From Zoogloea sp. (lineage in GTDB: Bacteria; Pseudomonadota; Gammaproteobacteria; Burkholderiales; Rhodocyclaceae), in NCBI GenBank assembly GCA_016720685.1, contig JADKKC010000001.1, forward strand, positions 62,001 through 126,000: DNA of 64,000 nt, read 5' to 3'. Both the position numbers and the translations under genes were made by a program. Each line of letters begins with the position of its first letter. Position 1 is the first letter of the stretch. A model generated the notes under the pieces. It was not told where the DNA came from. It saw nothing but the letters and a program-made list of their open reading frames with translations, and did not search any database. Below are positions 16,891-25,250 of this stretch, one piece after another.

Positions 16891-17364
16891 TCAGTCGTCG
16901 GTGAAATTGCGGAAGACCACCTGCAGCGTCTGGGTGAGCTTTTGCAGTTGGGCGTCGTTCAGGCCGGTGTAGCCCTTGACGAAGATTTTCTTGGTGGCTT
17001 CCTGGATGCGGTCGGTCAGCTCGTAACCCTTCTGGGTGACGAAAACATCGGTGATGCGTGCGTCATCAAGGTTGGTGCGGGTTTCAACCAGGCCATCTTC
17101 ACGCATGCGCTGCACGATCCGGGTGATGGTCGAGAGCTTGATGATGGCGTGGGTGGCCAGTTCGGACACGCTCACCGGGCCCTGCCGGCGCAGGATCAGC
17201 AGCACGCGCCGGGCCGGGATGTCGGTGCCCAGCTTCTTGAGGACTTTCTCCATCTCCAGGGCATACACGCTGTGCACGCGGGCGAGCCAGTAGAACGGAA
17301 ATTCCTCGTAGCTGAAATCTTCGTGATCAGGGAGGTAGCGGCTGCTTTTTTTGGGGGACGTCAT
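16891..17364 (-). CDS. iacR: MarR-family regulator, probable IacR
   Basis: 157 aa from the ATG at 17364. The frame stays open to 17493, but the extra residues are unlike MarR. The winged helix includes VSVSELATHAIIKLSTITRIVQ and the wing TRTNLDDARITDVFVT. MarR proteins repress catabolic genes until a ligand binds, and IacR is the known MarR repressor of iac genes in other bacteria. Here it is last in the transporter operon that faces the iac operon, which supports the name. It probably binds the ACGTGA-N4-TCACGT dyad found before livK and a variant before iacH. No good ribosome-binding site is seen, so expression may be low or coupled. Confidence 0.8.
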   Translation of the reverse strand: MTSPKKSSRYLPDHEDFSYEEFPFYWLARVHSVYALEMEKVLKKLGTDIPARRVLLILRRQGPVSVSELATHAIIKLSTITRIVQRMREDGLVETRTNLDDARITDVFVTQKGYELTDRIQEATKKIFVKGYTGLNDAQLQKLTQTLQVVFRNFTDD

Positions 17365-17400
17365 GGGAATAATTGGTTCGCAGGCAGGAGCATCAGGAGG

Positions 17401-17430
17401 CCGGCCCGTGCGTTGCGCAACGTGCCGGCC
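17401..17430. promoter_or_regulatory. GC-rich dyad between hemerythrin and iacR genes
   Basis: A perfect 12-bp palindrome CGTTGCGCAACG (17411-17422) sits inside a wider imperfect dyad, in the 129-base gap before iacR. It could be a hairpin that lowers read-through or a regulator site. It differs from the CACGTGA motif found at the livK and iacH promoters. Confidence 0.4.
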
Positions 17431-17493
17431 GAGAGCATACCTTAGCGTCCCGTCATCCCGAAACTGGCGCTGGCCAGCATGACGGCCGGGCAT

Positions 17494-18093
17494 TCAATCA
17501 TCCTTGTACGGCCCGCCTCCCAGTCCGAGCGGGGCGGGGGTCGCGGCCACCAGCCTCGAAAAAAGCCGCCGGAAATCCTCGTCGCCGTCCGGCGTGCGGG
17601 TGCCGCTCATGGGGTCGGGCGTGGCCTGGCAGCCGGCATCCGCCCGCGCCCAGTCGTCGGCCGTGAAATGCCGTTTGAGCAGCGGCAGAATCTCGCGCTC
17701 TTCGAGCAGCATGTGGTTGCGGTAGAAATTCGCGTAGGTTTCGAAGGCCGCGGTGAAGGCTTCGAAACCGTCCGGCGCGCCGTCGGCATAGCCTTGCAGG
17801 GCGGTGTCGAGGGCCTGGATGCGGGCCTCGGCCAGCCCGTGCTCGGCCTCCAGCCGGGCCAGGGCGTCGGCGCCCTCGGTGGTGCGCGCCTTGAGCGGCC
17901 CGAACAGAAACTGGTCTTCCTTGGGGTGGTGGCGTTTTTCGGGATAGGCGTCGAGGTAATGCACCATGGCCTTGAACAGCTTGAAGTCCGGGGCCAGCCG
18001 GCCTGCGCCGACTTCCCTGATCATGAGCCGGATGGCGTGAATGATCGCTGCCAGCGACTGGTGTTCATCCATGATGATGCGGATCGCTTCCAT
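17494..18093 (-). CDS. Hemerythrin HHE-domain protein
   Basis: 199 aa. Diiron-type ligands are visible in DEHQSLAAIIHAI, HYLDAYPEKRHHPKED, EAEHGLAEARI and NFYRNHMLLEEREIL. It lacks a membrane segment, so it is cytoplasmic. Hemerythrin-like proteins bind O2 or respond to oxygen or NO. It lies 23 bases after livF in the transporter operon and before iacR, an unusual place. It may supply or sense oxygen for the oxygenase-dependent iac pathway. That role is inference; no hemerythrin is part of the textbook iac set. Confidence 0.88.
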   Translation of the reverse strand: MEAIRIIMDEHQSLAAIIHAIRLMIREVGAGRLAPDFKLFKAMVHYLDAYPEKRHHPKEDQFLFGPLKARTTEGADALARLEAEHGLAEARIQALDTALQGYADGAPDGFEAFTAAFETYANFYRNHMLLEEREILPLLKRHFTADDWARADAGCQATPDPMSGTRTPDGDEDFRRLFSRLVAATPAPLGLGGGPYKDD

Positions 18094-18116
18094 CGGAGTG
18101 TCCTTGTGGTGTCGGT

Positions 18117-18875
18117 TCAGGTAGAGAGCATGGCCTGGTGCTTGCCGCCGAGGCCGAGGTAGGCCTCGATCACCCGCGGGTCGTCGGCCAGGGTGTGGGC
18201 GGGGCCCTGCATGGCGATCTGCCCGGTTTCGAGCACGTAGGCGTAGTCGGCCACCTGCAAGGCGGCGCGGGCGTTCTGTTCGACGAGCAGGATGGACACG
18301 CCGCGCCGGCGCAGCTCGGCCACGATGCGGAAGATTTCGCGGACGATCAGCGGCGCCAGCCCGAGGCTGGGTTCGTCGAGCATCAGCAGCCGGGGCTTGG
18401 CCATCAGCGCCCGGCCCACGGCCAGCATCTGGCGCTCGCCGCCGGACAGCGTGCCCGCAAGCTGCGTGCGCCGCTCCTTGAGCCGCGGAAACAGCTCGAA
18501 CACTTCGTCCATGGTCCGGGCCTGGTCCCGGTGGCCCATGCGGTAGCGCTGGAAGGCGCCCAGGACCAGGTTGTCCTCGATGCTCATCTCGCCGAACAGC
18601 TCGCGCTTTTCGGGCACGAGGTTCATGCCCCGCGCCACCATCCGCTCCACTTCGGGAACGGCCTCGATGGTGCCGTCGAAACTGACCCGCCCCGCCGATC
18701 CGAGCACGCCCATGATGGCCGACAGCATGGTGGTCTTGCCGGCCCCGTTGGGGCCGATCACGGTGACGATCTGCCCCTCGCCAACCGTGATGCTGGCGTT
18801 GGAAAGGGCTTCGACCTTGCCGTATGAAACGCAGAGCTTGTCGATCTGCAGAACGGGATTCTTCACTTCGTTCAT
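18117..18875 (-). CDS. livF: Branched-chain-amino-acid-type ABC transporter ATP-binding protein LivF
   Basis: 252 aa. Walker A GPNGAGKTT, signature LSGGERQML and Walker B LLMLDEPSLGLAP are all intact. The length and C-terminal AYLGLG match LivF. It follows the livM-livG fusion by 2 bases. Together with livK, livH and livMG it would make a HAAT-type importer. Its place beside the iac genes suggests that the substrate is indole-3-acetate or a related aromatic acid rather than leucine. Confidence 0.9.
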   Translation of the reverse strand: MNEVKNPVLQIDKLCVSYGKVEALSNASITVGEGQIVTVIGPNGAGKTTMLSAIMGVLGSAGRVSFDGTIEAVPEVERMVARGMNLVPEKRELFGEMSIEDNLVLGAFQRYRMGHRDQARTMDEVFELFPRLKERRTQLAGTLSGGERQMLAVGRALMAKPRLLMLDEPSLGLAPLIVREIFRIVAELRRRGVSILLVEQNARAALQVADYAYVLETGQIAMQGPAHTLADDPRVIEAYLGLGGKHQAMLST

Positions 18876-18877
18876 GC

Positions 18878-20668
18878 TTACACCCCTCCCAGGTAGGCTT
18901 CGAGCACGGCGGGATCCTGCTGGATTTCTTCGGGCAGGCCTTCGGCAATCTTCTGACCGAATTCCATCACCACCACCCGGTCCACCAGCCCCATCACGAA
19001 ATCCATGTCGTGCTCCACGATGAGGATCGCCATGCCTTCGGAACGCAGTTTGCGCAGCAGCTCGCCCAGCGCTTCCTTCTCTTTCAGGCGCAGGCCGGCG
19101 GCCGGCTCGTCGAGCAGCAGCAGGCAGGGGTCGGAACACAGGGCGCGGGCGATCTCGAGGATGCGCTGCTGGCCCAGGGCCAGGCTGCCGGCTTCGTCAA
19201 ACATGTGCTGGGCCAGGCCGACGCGTTCGATCTGGAAGGCGGCCTCTTTGAGGAGGCGCGCCTCTTCGGTGCGATCCTGGCGCCAGGCGGCGCTGATCAC
19301 GCCCCGCTCGCCGCGCAGATGGGCGCCGATGGCGACGTTTTCGAGCACGCTCATGCTGTGCAGCAACTTGACGTGCTGGAAGCTGCGGCTCATGCCCATT
19401 CCGGCGATCTGGCGGGAATCGCGGCCGGCGACGGGCTGGCCGAGAAACAGCACCTCGCCGGAGGTGGGTGTATCGACGCCTGACAGCTGGTTGAACATGG
19501 TGCTCTTGCCGGCGCCGTTGGGGCCGATGAGGGCGAGGATCTCGCCGGCCTTCACGTCGAGGCTCATGTCGTTGTTGGCCACCAGGCCGCCAAACTTGCG
19601 GGTCACGTTGCGGGCCTCGAGGATGCGCTCGCCAACCTGGGGCAGGGTGCGCCGGGGCAGGCTCTCGGCGCTGGCGTCGATGGTCTTCTGCACGGGCTTC
19701 ACCGGCACCAGCCGGGCCAGAACCGGCCACAGGCCGTCGCGGGCGCGCTGCAGCACGATCACCATCATGACGCCGAACACAATCACTTCGAAGTTGCCGT
19801 TGGAACCCAGCAGCCGGGGCAGGATGTCCTGCAGCCATTGCTTGAGGATCGTGATCAGGCCCGCGCCGACCAGCGCGCCCCACACGTGCCCGGCACCGCC
19901 CACCACCGCCATGAACAGGTATTCGATGCCGAAGTGCACGCCGAAGGGCGTCGGGTTGATGAAGCGCTGCATGTGGGCGTACAGCCAGCCGGACGCACAG
20001 GCTTGCAGCGCGGCGATCACGAAGATGATCATGCGTGAGCGCGAGGTGTTCACCCCCATCGCCTCGGCCATCACCATGCCCCCCTTGAGTGCCCGGATGG
20101 CGCGCCCCTCGCGGGAGTCGAGCAGGTTGCGGGTGGTGAATACCGCCAGCATCAGGAAGGCCCAGATCAGGTAGTAGATCTCGCCGCCTTCATCCAGGGT
20201 CCAGCCAAAAATGGCGATCGGCGGGATGCCGGTGATGCCCGAATGGCCGCCCAGGCTTTCGAGGGTGCCAAACAGGAAATACAGGCTGATGCCCCACGCG
20301 ATGGTGCCCAGCGGCAGGAAATGCCCCGAGAGTTTCAGCGTCAGTGACCCGAGGATCAGGGCCACCGCCACGGTCAGCAGGAGGCCCAGGCACAGCGTGG
20401 CCCAGGGCGAGGAACCCGCCCAGGCGATCCAGCCCGGCAGCGCCGGCGCGGTGGTGAGCGCAGCGGTGGTGTAGGCCCCCAGCCCGACGAAGGCGGCCTG
20501 GCCGAAGGAGGTGAGGCCGCCGACGCCGGTGAGCAGCACCAGGCCCAGCGCCACCATGGCGTAAAGGCCGATGTAGTTGAGCAGCGTGACGTAGAACGAC
20601 GGCAGCAGCGCCGGCATGGCCAGAACCAGGGCGAGGAAGGCGCCCAGGACGAGACGATCTTTTCTCAT
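18878..20668 (-). CDS. livMG: Fused permease and ATPase: LivM-LivG
   Basis: 596 aa. Residues 1 to about 325 are a LivM-type permease with eight or so membrane helices, starting MRKDRLVLGAFLALVLAMPA. After a short linker (KTIDASAESLPRRTLPQ) a LivG-type ATPase begins at about 350, with Walker A GPNGAGKST, signature SLALGQQRILEIARAL and Walker B LLLLDEPAAGL. The reading frame is continuous, so this is a true fusion. The LivG signature reads LALGQQR rather than LSYGQQR. The ATG overlaps the livH stop. Confidence 0.9.
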   Translation of the reverse strand: MRKDRLVLGAFLALVLAMPALLPSFYVTLLNYIGLYAMVALGLVLLTGVGGLTSFGQAAFVGLGAYTTAALTTAPALPGWIAWAGSSPWATLCLGLLLTVAVALILGSLTLKLSGHFLPLGTIAWGISLYFLFGTLESLGGHSGITGIPPIAIFGWTLDEGGEIYYLIWAFLMLAVFTTRNLLDSREGRAIRALKGGMVMAEAMGVNTSRSRMIIFVIAALQACASGWLYAHMQRFINPTPFGVHFGIEYLFMAVVGGAGHVWGALVGAGLITILKQWLQDILPRLLGSNGNFEVIVFGVMMVIVLQRARDGLWPVLARLVPVKPVQKTIDASAESLPRRTLPQVGERILEARNVTRKFGGLVANNDMSLDVKAGEILALIGPNGAGKSTMFNQLSGVDTPTSGEVLFLGQPVAGRDSRQIAGMGMSRSFQHVKLLHSMSVLENVAIGAHLRGERGVISAAWRQDRTEEARLLKEAAFQIERVGLAQHMFDEAGSLALGQQRILEIARALCSDPCLLLLDEPAAGLRLKEKEALGELLRKLRSEGMAILIVEHDMDFVMGLVDRVVVMEFGQKIAEGLPEEIQQDPAVLEAYLGGV

Positions 20669-21702
20669 TCTTCCTCCTCCACATGGCGGGTGGTGAGCGA
20701 GCGCCACATCAGCACCGGAATGATCAGCGTGAACACGATCACGTCCTTGAAGGCGCTGGCCCAGAAGGACGAGAAGGATTCGAGCAGCCCGACCAGCACG
20801 GCGCCCACCGCGGCCAGCGGGTAGCTGGCCAGCCCGCCGATGATCGCCGCGACGAAGCCCTTCAGGCCGATCAGAAAGCCGGTGTCGTAGTAAATGGTGG
20901 TGATCGGTGCGATCAACACGCCCGACAGGGCACCGATCAGCGCCGCTACGAAGAAGGTGAGCTTGCCCGCGAGCGCCGGTGAAATGCCCATCAGGCGCGC
21001 GCCGTTGCGGTTGATCGCGGTGGCGCGCAGGGCCTTGCCGTAAAGCGTGCGCTCGAAGAACTGGTAAAGCGCCAGGATCAGCACGAGGGACGCCATCAGG
21101 ACCCACACCGTCTGGCCGGAGACCATCAAGGGGCCGACTTCGAAGTTGGCGTCACTGAACGCGGGCGTTCGCTGGCCTTCCGCACCGAAGAAGAGCAGGC
21201 CCATGCCCACCATCGCCACATGGACGGCAACCGAAACGATCAGCAGGATGAGTACCGGTGCCGAGGCGATCGGCTGGAACACCAGCCGGTACAGCAGCGG
21301 CCCCATCGGCACGACCACCGCCAGGGCCAGCACCACCTGCGCCACCAGCGGCAGATCCTTCACCGGCAGCAGCGTCAGCAGCGCGACCAGGCCCAGCGGG
21401 TAGCCGACATTCCAGCCGAGCACGCCGGCGAGCTTTTGGGTCTGGCCGTTCCTGAGTGCAGTGGCACCGTCGATCAGCGCCACCAGCGCACCCATGCCGG
21501 CCAGCAGCCATGCCGTTGCCGGCATCGATCCGCCCTGCAGCATGGCCAGGGTGAGGGCTCCGTAGGCGACAAACTCGCCCTGCGGAATGAAGATGACCCG
21601 CGTGACCGCGAAGACCAGCACCAGGGCCAAGGCCAGGAGCGCATAAATCGCACCGTTGGTGAGTCCGTCCTGCGCGAGCATCAATGCAATCTGAACGTCC
21701 AT
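20665..21702 (-). CDS. livH: Branched-chain-amino-acid-type ABC transporter permease LivH
   Basis: 345 aa, all membrane helices, with the LivH N-terminus DGLTNGAIYALLALALVLVF. The segment TAINRNGARLMGI is the conserved cytoplasmic loop (EAA-like) that contacts the ATPases. An insert with DGATALRNGQTQKLAG makes it longer than typical LivH (about 290-310 aa). It overlaps livMG by 4 bases. A 109-base gap with a GC-rich hairpin separates it from livK. Confidence 0.9.
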   Translation of the reverse strand: MDVQIALMLAQDGLTNGAIYALLALALVLVFAVTRVIFIPQGEFVAYGALTLAMLQGGSMPATAWLLAGMGALVALIDGATALRNGQTQKLAGVLGWNVGYPLGLVALLTLLPVKDLPLVAQVVLALAVVVPMGPLLYRLVFQPIASAPVLILLIVSVAVHVAMVGMGLLFFGAEGQRTPAFSDANFEVGPLMVSGQTVWVLMASLVLILALYQFFERTLYGKALRATAINRNGARLMGISPALAGKLTFFVAALIGALSGVLIAPITTIYYDTGFLIGLKGFVAAIIGGLASYPLAAVGAVLVGLLESFSSFWASAFKDVIVFTLIIPVLMWRSLTTRHVEEEE

Positions 21703-21772
21703 GAAAATCCCCGTCCGCGGTGGGTATGCCTGTCGCGGACATGCGGTTGCTGCCAGGCGCGGCAGATGAAAG

Positions 21773-21798
21773 CTCCCGGGGCGCGAGGGCTCCGGGAG
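21773..21798 (-). terminator. Hairpin between livK and livH
   Basis: CTCCCGG pairs with CCGGGAG around a 12-base loop. No T-tract follows, so it is more likely a processing or partial-termination hairpin, which would keep binding-protein mRNA in excess over permease mRNA as is common in such operons. Confidence 0.4.
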
Positions 21799-21811
21799 GG
21801 CTGGCCTGGCC

Positions 21812-22957
21812 TTACTTCAGCAGGGTCCAGGTACCGTTGGAGACGGTGATCAGCTCCCGGCCCCGGTCGTCGAAGCCGCTGTGGTCGGCCGGCGTCATGT
21901 TGTAGACGCCCTGGGTGGCGGCCAGCTCGCGGGTTTGCTCGAGGGCGTCGCGCAGGGCCGAGCGGAACTCGGGCGTGCCCGGCTTGCCCTTGGCCAGCGC
22001 CAGCGGAATGGCCTTCTCGAGCAGCAGGCCGGCGTCGTACATGTTGCCGCCGAAGGTGGCGGGCGTTACGCCGTAGGTCTTTTCGTAGGCCGCCATGTAG
22101 CCCTTGGCGATCTTCTTCGACGGGTGGCTGTCGGGCACCTGGTCCAGCACCAGCATCAGGCTTGCCGCCAGGATCGTGCCCTCGACCTTTTTGCCGCCGA
22201 GCTTCAGGAAGTCGGGCAGCGCGGCGCCGTGGGTCTGGTAGAACTTGCCCTTGTAGCCGCGATCGACGAGGGCCAGCTGCGGCAGCACGGCGGGGGAGCC
22301 CGGTGCGGCGATCAGCACCGCATCCGGCCGGGCGGCGATCACCTTGAGGGCCTGCGCGGTCACCGAGGTGTCCTGGCGCTGGAAGCGCTCGTCGGCAACG
22401 ATGCGGATGCCTTTCTTGGCGGCGCCCTCGGCAAAGACCTTGCCCCAGTTTTCGCCATACGGGTCGGCGGTGCCGATGAAGCCGACCGTCTTCACCCCGG
22501 TCTTGGCCATGTGCTCCAGCAGGGCCGAGGCGATCAGGCCGTCGTTCTGCGTGGTCTTGAAGACCCACTTTTTCTGTTCGTTCATCGGCAGGACCACGGA
22601 CGCGGTGCCGACCGGCGCCAGCAGCGGAACGCCCGCCTCGGCGATGAACTGGATCGCGCCCATGGCGTTGGGCGAACCGGATGGGCCGATGATCGCGTCG
22701 ACGTTCTCCTCGCTGATCAGCTTCTTGATGGCCACCACCGAAGCGGTCGGATCACTGCCGTCGTCGAGCGGGATGTAGCGGATGCTTTGCCCGCCGGCCT
22801 TGGTGGGCATCAGCGGCACGGTGTTCTTCTGCGGAATGCCAACCATCGCGATCGGCCCGGTGGAGGACGATACGACGCCGATTTTGACCTGGGCATGGGA
22901 GGTGCCGGCAAACAGCGCCCCGATCAACAACGAAACTGCCAGATGCTTGAACTTCAT
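21812..22957 (-). CDS. livK: ABC transporter substrate-binding protein (LivK-like)
   Basis: 381 aa with a clear signal peptide (MKFKHLAVSLLIGALFAGTSHA). The mature protein has the type I periplasmic fold seen in LivJ/LivK and aromatic-acid-binding relatives: VKIGVVSSSTGPIAMVGIPQKN, GPSGSPNAMGAIQFIAEAGVPLLAP and FIGTADPYGENW. It is the first gene of the liv-hemerythrin-iacR operon and has its own promoter with a probable IacR operator. The ligand is inferred to be indole-3-acetate or a breakdown product from context. Confidence 0.9.
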   Translation of the reverse strand: MKFKHLAVSLLIGALFAGTSHAQVKIGVVSSSTGPIAMVGIPQKNTVPLMPTKAGGQSIRYIPLDDGSDPTASVVAIKKLISEENVDAIIGPSGSPNAMGAIQFIAEAGVPLLAPVGTASVVLPMNEQKKWVFKTTQNDGLIASALLEHMAKTGVKTVGFIGTADPYGENWGKVFAEGAAKKGIRIVADERFQRQDTSVTAQALKVIAARPDAVLIAAPGSPAVLPQLALVDRGYKGKFYQTHGAALPDFLKLGGKKVEGTILAASLMLVLDQVPDSHPSKKIAKGYMAAYEKTYGVTPATFGGNMYDAGLLLEKAIPLALAKGKPGTPEFRSALRDALEQTRELAATQGVYNMTPADHSGFDDRGRELITVSNGTWTLLK

Positions 22958-23317
22958 GGGATGTCTCCTTCAGTAAGTGGAAGTGAATGACCAGAACCGA
23001 CCGCTGCAAACAGAAAGCACTGCACACAAAGACGGGTTGGATTCATATTTTTTATCACGTGATTTTTCACGTTTATAGACTCAACAATAACATGAATGCA
23101 AACCTTGGAAGCCTTTGCTTGAACAATGTTTGAAACTGATTGCCGGAGCAGCTTGATGCTCCTGCTTACACGTGGACTAAAGCACTTCGCGTGCCATTTT
23201 TACTATTTTTTAAGGTTCTGTTTTTATTGATGTATTTCAAGCTTGGGCCGGGGTTTTGGGCTTTTGGCGCTCACCCCGGCACCGGTTTTGTGCTGCACTG
23301 CACCAAAGCCGCGCAGC
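22958..23317. other. AT-rich spacer between the iac and liv operons
   Basis: This 360-base gap carries the livK promoter and operator on the left. On the right is a markedly AT-rich stretch (about 23040-23240), a GGAGCA/TGCTCC hairpin near 23140, and another CACGTG near 23166. The iac transcript enters from the right; a CCGGGGT/ACCCCGG hairpin near 23250 could end it but lacks a T-tract. No gene is supported here. Confidence 0.5.
23042..23072 (-). promoter_or_regulatory. livK promoter with probable IacR operator
   Basis: A perfect 16-bp dyad, ACGTGA-TTTT-TCACGT, lies at 23057-23072. On the minus strand a weak promoter, GTGAAA (23065-23070), 17 bases, TATGAA (23042-23047), overlaps it, so a bound repressor would block RNA polymerase. 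The 13-mer TGATTTTTCACGT (23060-23072) recurs exactly at the iacH promoter. Confidence 0.65.
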
Positions 23318-23704
23318 CTAGCGGCCGAGCGAGCGGGCGGTGACGCCCTGCATGCCGAAGTCGGTGTTGGCAATATCCAGAATCATGATGCGTACCGGTT
23401 CGGCTGGCACGTCGAGGGTTTCTTCGATGGCGCGGGTCAGGCCGCCGATCAGGGCTTCCTTCTGGGCTTCGCTGCGGCCGGCCACCAGCAGCGCATGCAC
23501 CGTGGGGCCGCCGGGCAAATCCGCCTCCAGCAGCGTGACGCCGCCGACGCAGACATGCGCCCGGGCCAGTTCGATCAGGAAGATCCGCACCGCCTCGCGC
23601 GGCGCCCCGATGGTGGCGACGACCGCATCGGTCATGCGCTTGAGCAGGGCGGTCTTGCGTTCGGGCGCAAAGCCTTCGACGAGATATACGTTGAGATTCG
23701 GCAT
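23318..23704 (-). CDS. Tautomerase, fused double 4-oxalocrotonate-tautomerase-like domains
   Basis: 128 aa, about twice the size of a 4-OT subunit. The N-terminus after Met is PNLNVYL, giving the catalytic Pro2 typical of the superfamily. A second homologous half starts near residue 66 at GPTVHALLVAGRSEAQKEA and ends with FGMQGVTARS. In the second half the residue matching Pro1 is internal, so only the first can act as base, as in other fused tautomerases. It lies 9 bases after iacG and is probably co-transcribed, so it may act on an intermediate of indole-acetate breakdown. It is not part of the standard iac set. Confidence 0.8.
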   Translation of the reverse strand: MPNLNVYLVEGFAPERKTALLKRMTDAVVATIGAPREAVRIFLIELARAHVCVGGVTLLEADLPGGPTVHALLVAGRSEAQKEALIGGLTRAIEETLDVPAEPVRIMILDIANTDFGMQGVTARSLGR

Positions 23705-23713
23705 CGCGCGGCC

Positions 23714-24214
23714 TCAGGAGTCGAGTTCGGCGGTTTCGCCGACGCCGTGGTAGCCACGGTTGAAATACACCAGCCCGGCCTGCGATGCGCCCTGCCGGAC
23801 GCCTTCGACCTCACAGTAGAAGACGCTGTGCGAGCCCACGTCATGGGTCTGCACGATGCGGCAGTCGAAATTCACGACGGCGTCGTCGAGCAGCGGGCTG
23901 CCGGTGGCGAGGGCCTTCCAGCCGATGCGGGCGAAACGCTCTTCCATGGTGATGCTGCGATCCGCGAAGATCCCCGACACGTCCTGCCGTTCGGCGCCGA
24001 GCACGTTGACGCACAGCACCCCGTTGCCGCTGAAGATCGGGTGCGCCCAGGAGGCCCGGTTCATGCACACCAGCAGCGTCGGCGGCTGGTCGGTGACGCT
24101 GCACACGGCGGTGGCCGTGAAGCCGGCGAGGCCCTGGGGGCCGTCGGTGGTGATGATATTGACCGCGCCGGCCAGCATGGCCATGCCGTTGCGGAAGTCG
24201 TTGATGTCGACCAT
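23714..24214 (-). CDS. iacG: Flavin reductase IacG
   Basis: 166 aa, member of the HpaC/flavin-reductase-like FMN-binding family. Recognised by FRNGMAMLAGAVNIITTDGP at the N-terminus, GFTATAVCSVT, and the end region YFNRGYHGVG. It would use NAD(P)H to make reduced flavin for the IacA monooxygenase. The ATG at 24214 is preceded by AGAGGAGA, a strong ribosome-binding site. It is the last of the H-A-B-I-C-D-E-F-G series, and that position supports the name. Confidence 0.88.
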   Translation of the reverse strand: MVDINDFRNGMAMLAGAVNIITTDGPQGLAGFTATAVCSVTDQPPTLLVCMNRASWAHPIFSGNGVLCVNVLGAERQDVSGIFADRSITMEERFARIGWKALATGSPLLDDAVVNFDCRIVQTHDVGSHSVFYCEVEGVRQGASQAGLVYFNRGYHGVGETAELDS

Positions 24215-24246
24215 GGTGTTCTCCTCTCTTGTGGGGGCCAGGCGCC

Positions 24247-25206
24247 TCAGATGTCCAGCACCAGCGTGTCGCTCTTGGCGCGCGAGCAGCACAGCAGGAT
24301 CTGGTCGTTATCCGCCTTTTCGTCGTCGGTCAGGAAGACGTCGCGATGATCGGGCGTGCCTTCCAGCACGGTGCACAGGCAGGTGCCGCACACCCCTTGC
24401 TCGCACGACATGGTGACCTTGATGCCCACGCCGGCGAGGGCCTGGACGATGCTCTGGTCGGCTTCCACGCGTACGCGCTTGCCGCTTTTTTTGGCGATCA
24501 CCTCGAAGGCGGTGCCGCCGCTCGGGGCGGTGGCCTGGAAGTATTCCTTGTGAACCTGCGCGTCGGGGATGCCGAGCCGCTTGGTTTCGCCGATCACCCA
24601 GTCCATGAAGCCGGCCGGGCCGCAGGTGTACAGATGGGTGCCGGGTGGCGTGTTGGCCAGGGCCTGGGCCAGATCGAGCTTTTGCGCGGCCTCTTCGTCG
24701 TCGAAATGCAGATGCACCCGATCGCTGAAGGAGCTGGCGTTCAGCTCGTCGATGAAGGCGCTGGCCGAGCGGCTGCGGCCGCAGTAATGGAGTTCGAAAT
24801 CCTTGCCGGCATCGGCCAGGGCGTGGGCCATGGCGATCATCGGCGTAACCCCGATGCCGCCGCCGACCAGCATGGAACGGCTGGCGTCCATGCTCAGCGG
24901 AAAATGGTTGCGCGGCACGCCGATCCGCACTTCGGTGCCCTCGCGCAGGTGCGCGTGGGCGGCCACCGAGCCGCCCCGGGAGTTGGGATCCTGCAGGATG
25001 CCGAGGCGGTAGATGCGCCGCTCGGCCGGGCTCCCGCACAGTGAGTACTGGCGCACGAGGCCTTCGCCCAGGTGCAGGTCGACGTGTGCGCCGGCCTCGA
25101 AGGCGGGCAACTCGCCGCCGTTGGCACTCACCATGTCGAGAACGACGACTCCGTGCCCCTGTTCCTGGCGTCGGCTGACGACGACCCTGATTGTTTCTTC
25201 GGACAT
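24247..25206 (-). CDS. iacF: Ferredoxin reductase IacF (PDR/VanB type)
   Basis: 319 aa. The domain order is flavin binding (VRQYSLCGSP), NAD binding (GGGIGVTPMIAMAHAL and YTCGPAGFMDW) and a C-terminal plant-type 2Fe-2S domain with CEQGVCGTCLC and a fourth Cys in ILLCCSRA. This is the phthalate-dioxygenase-reductase architecture. It would pass electrons from NADH to the Rieske oxygenase IacCD. The gene starts 44 bases after iacE. Confidence 0.9.
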   Translation of the reverse strand: MSEETIRVVVSRRQEQGHGVVVLDMVSANGGELPAFEAGAHVDLHLGEGLVRQYSLCGSPAERRIYRLGILQDPNSRGGSVAAHAHLREGTEVRIGVPRNHFPLSMDASRSMLVGGGIGVTPMIAMAHALADAGKDFELHYCGRSRSASAFIDELNASSFSDRVHLHFDDEEAAQKLDLAQALANTPPGTHLYTCGPAGFMDWVIGETKRLGIPDAQVHKEYFQATAPSGGTAFEVIAKKSGKRVRVEADQSIVQALAGVGIKVTMSCEQGVCGTCLCTVLEGTPDHRDVFLTDDEKADNDQILLCCSRAKSDTLVLDI

Positions 25207-25250
25207 AAGACTGCTTTCTCTTCTGCTTGTCAGGTGGAGTGGCGGGGCGC

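Noticed and set aside
17365..17493. Extension of the MarR gene upstream to 17493
   Set aside because: Extra residues are Arg/Pro/Gly-rich, unlike MarR, and contain the GC-rich dyad.
23140..23343. A 67-codon hydrophobic open frame on the plus strand between the iac and liv operons
   Set aside because: Poor start codon, no ribosome-binding site, and its end runs through the antisense of the tautomerase gene.
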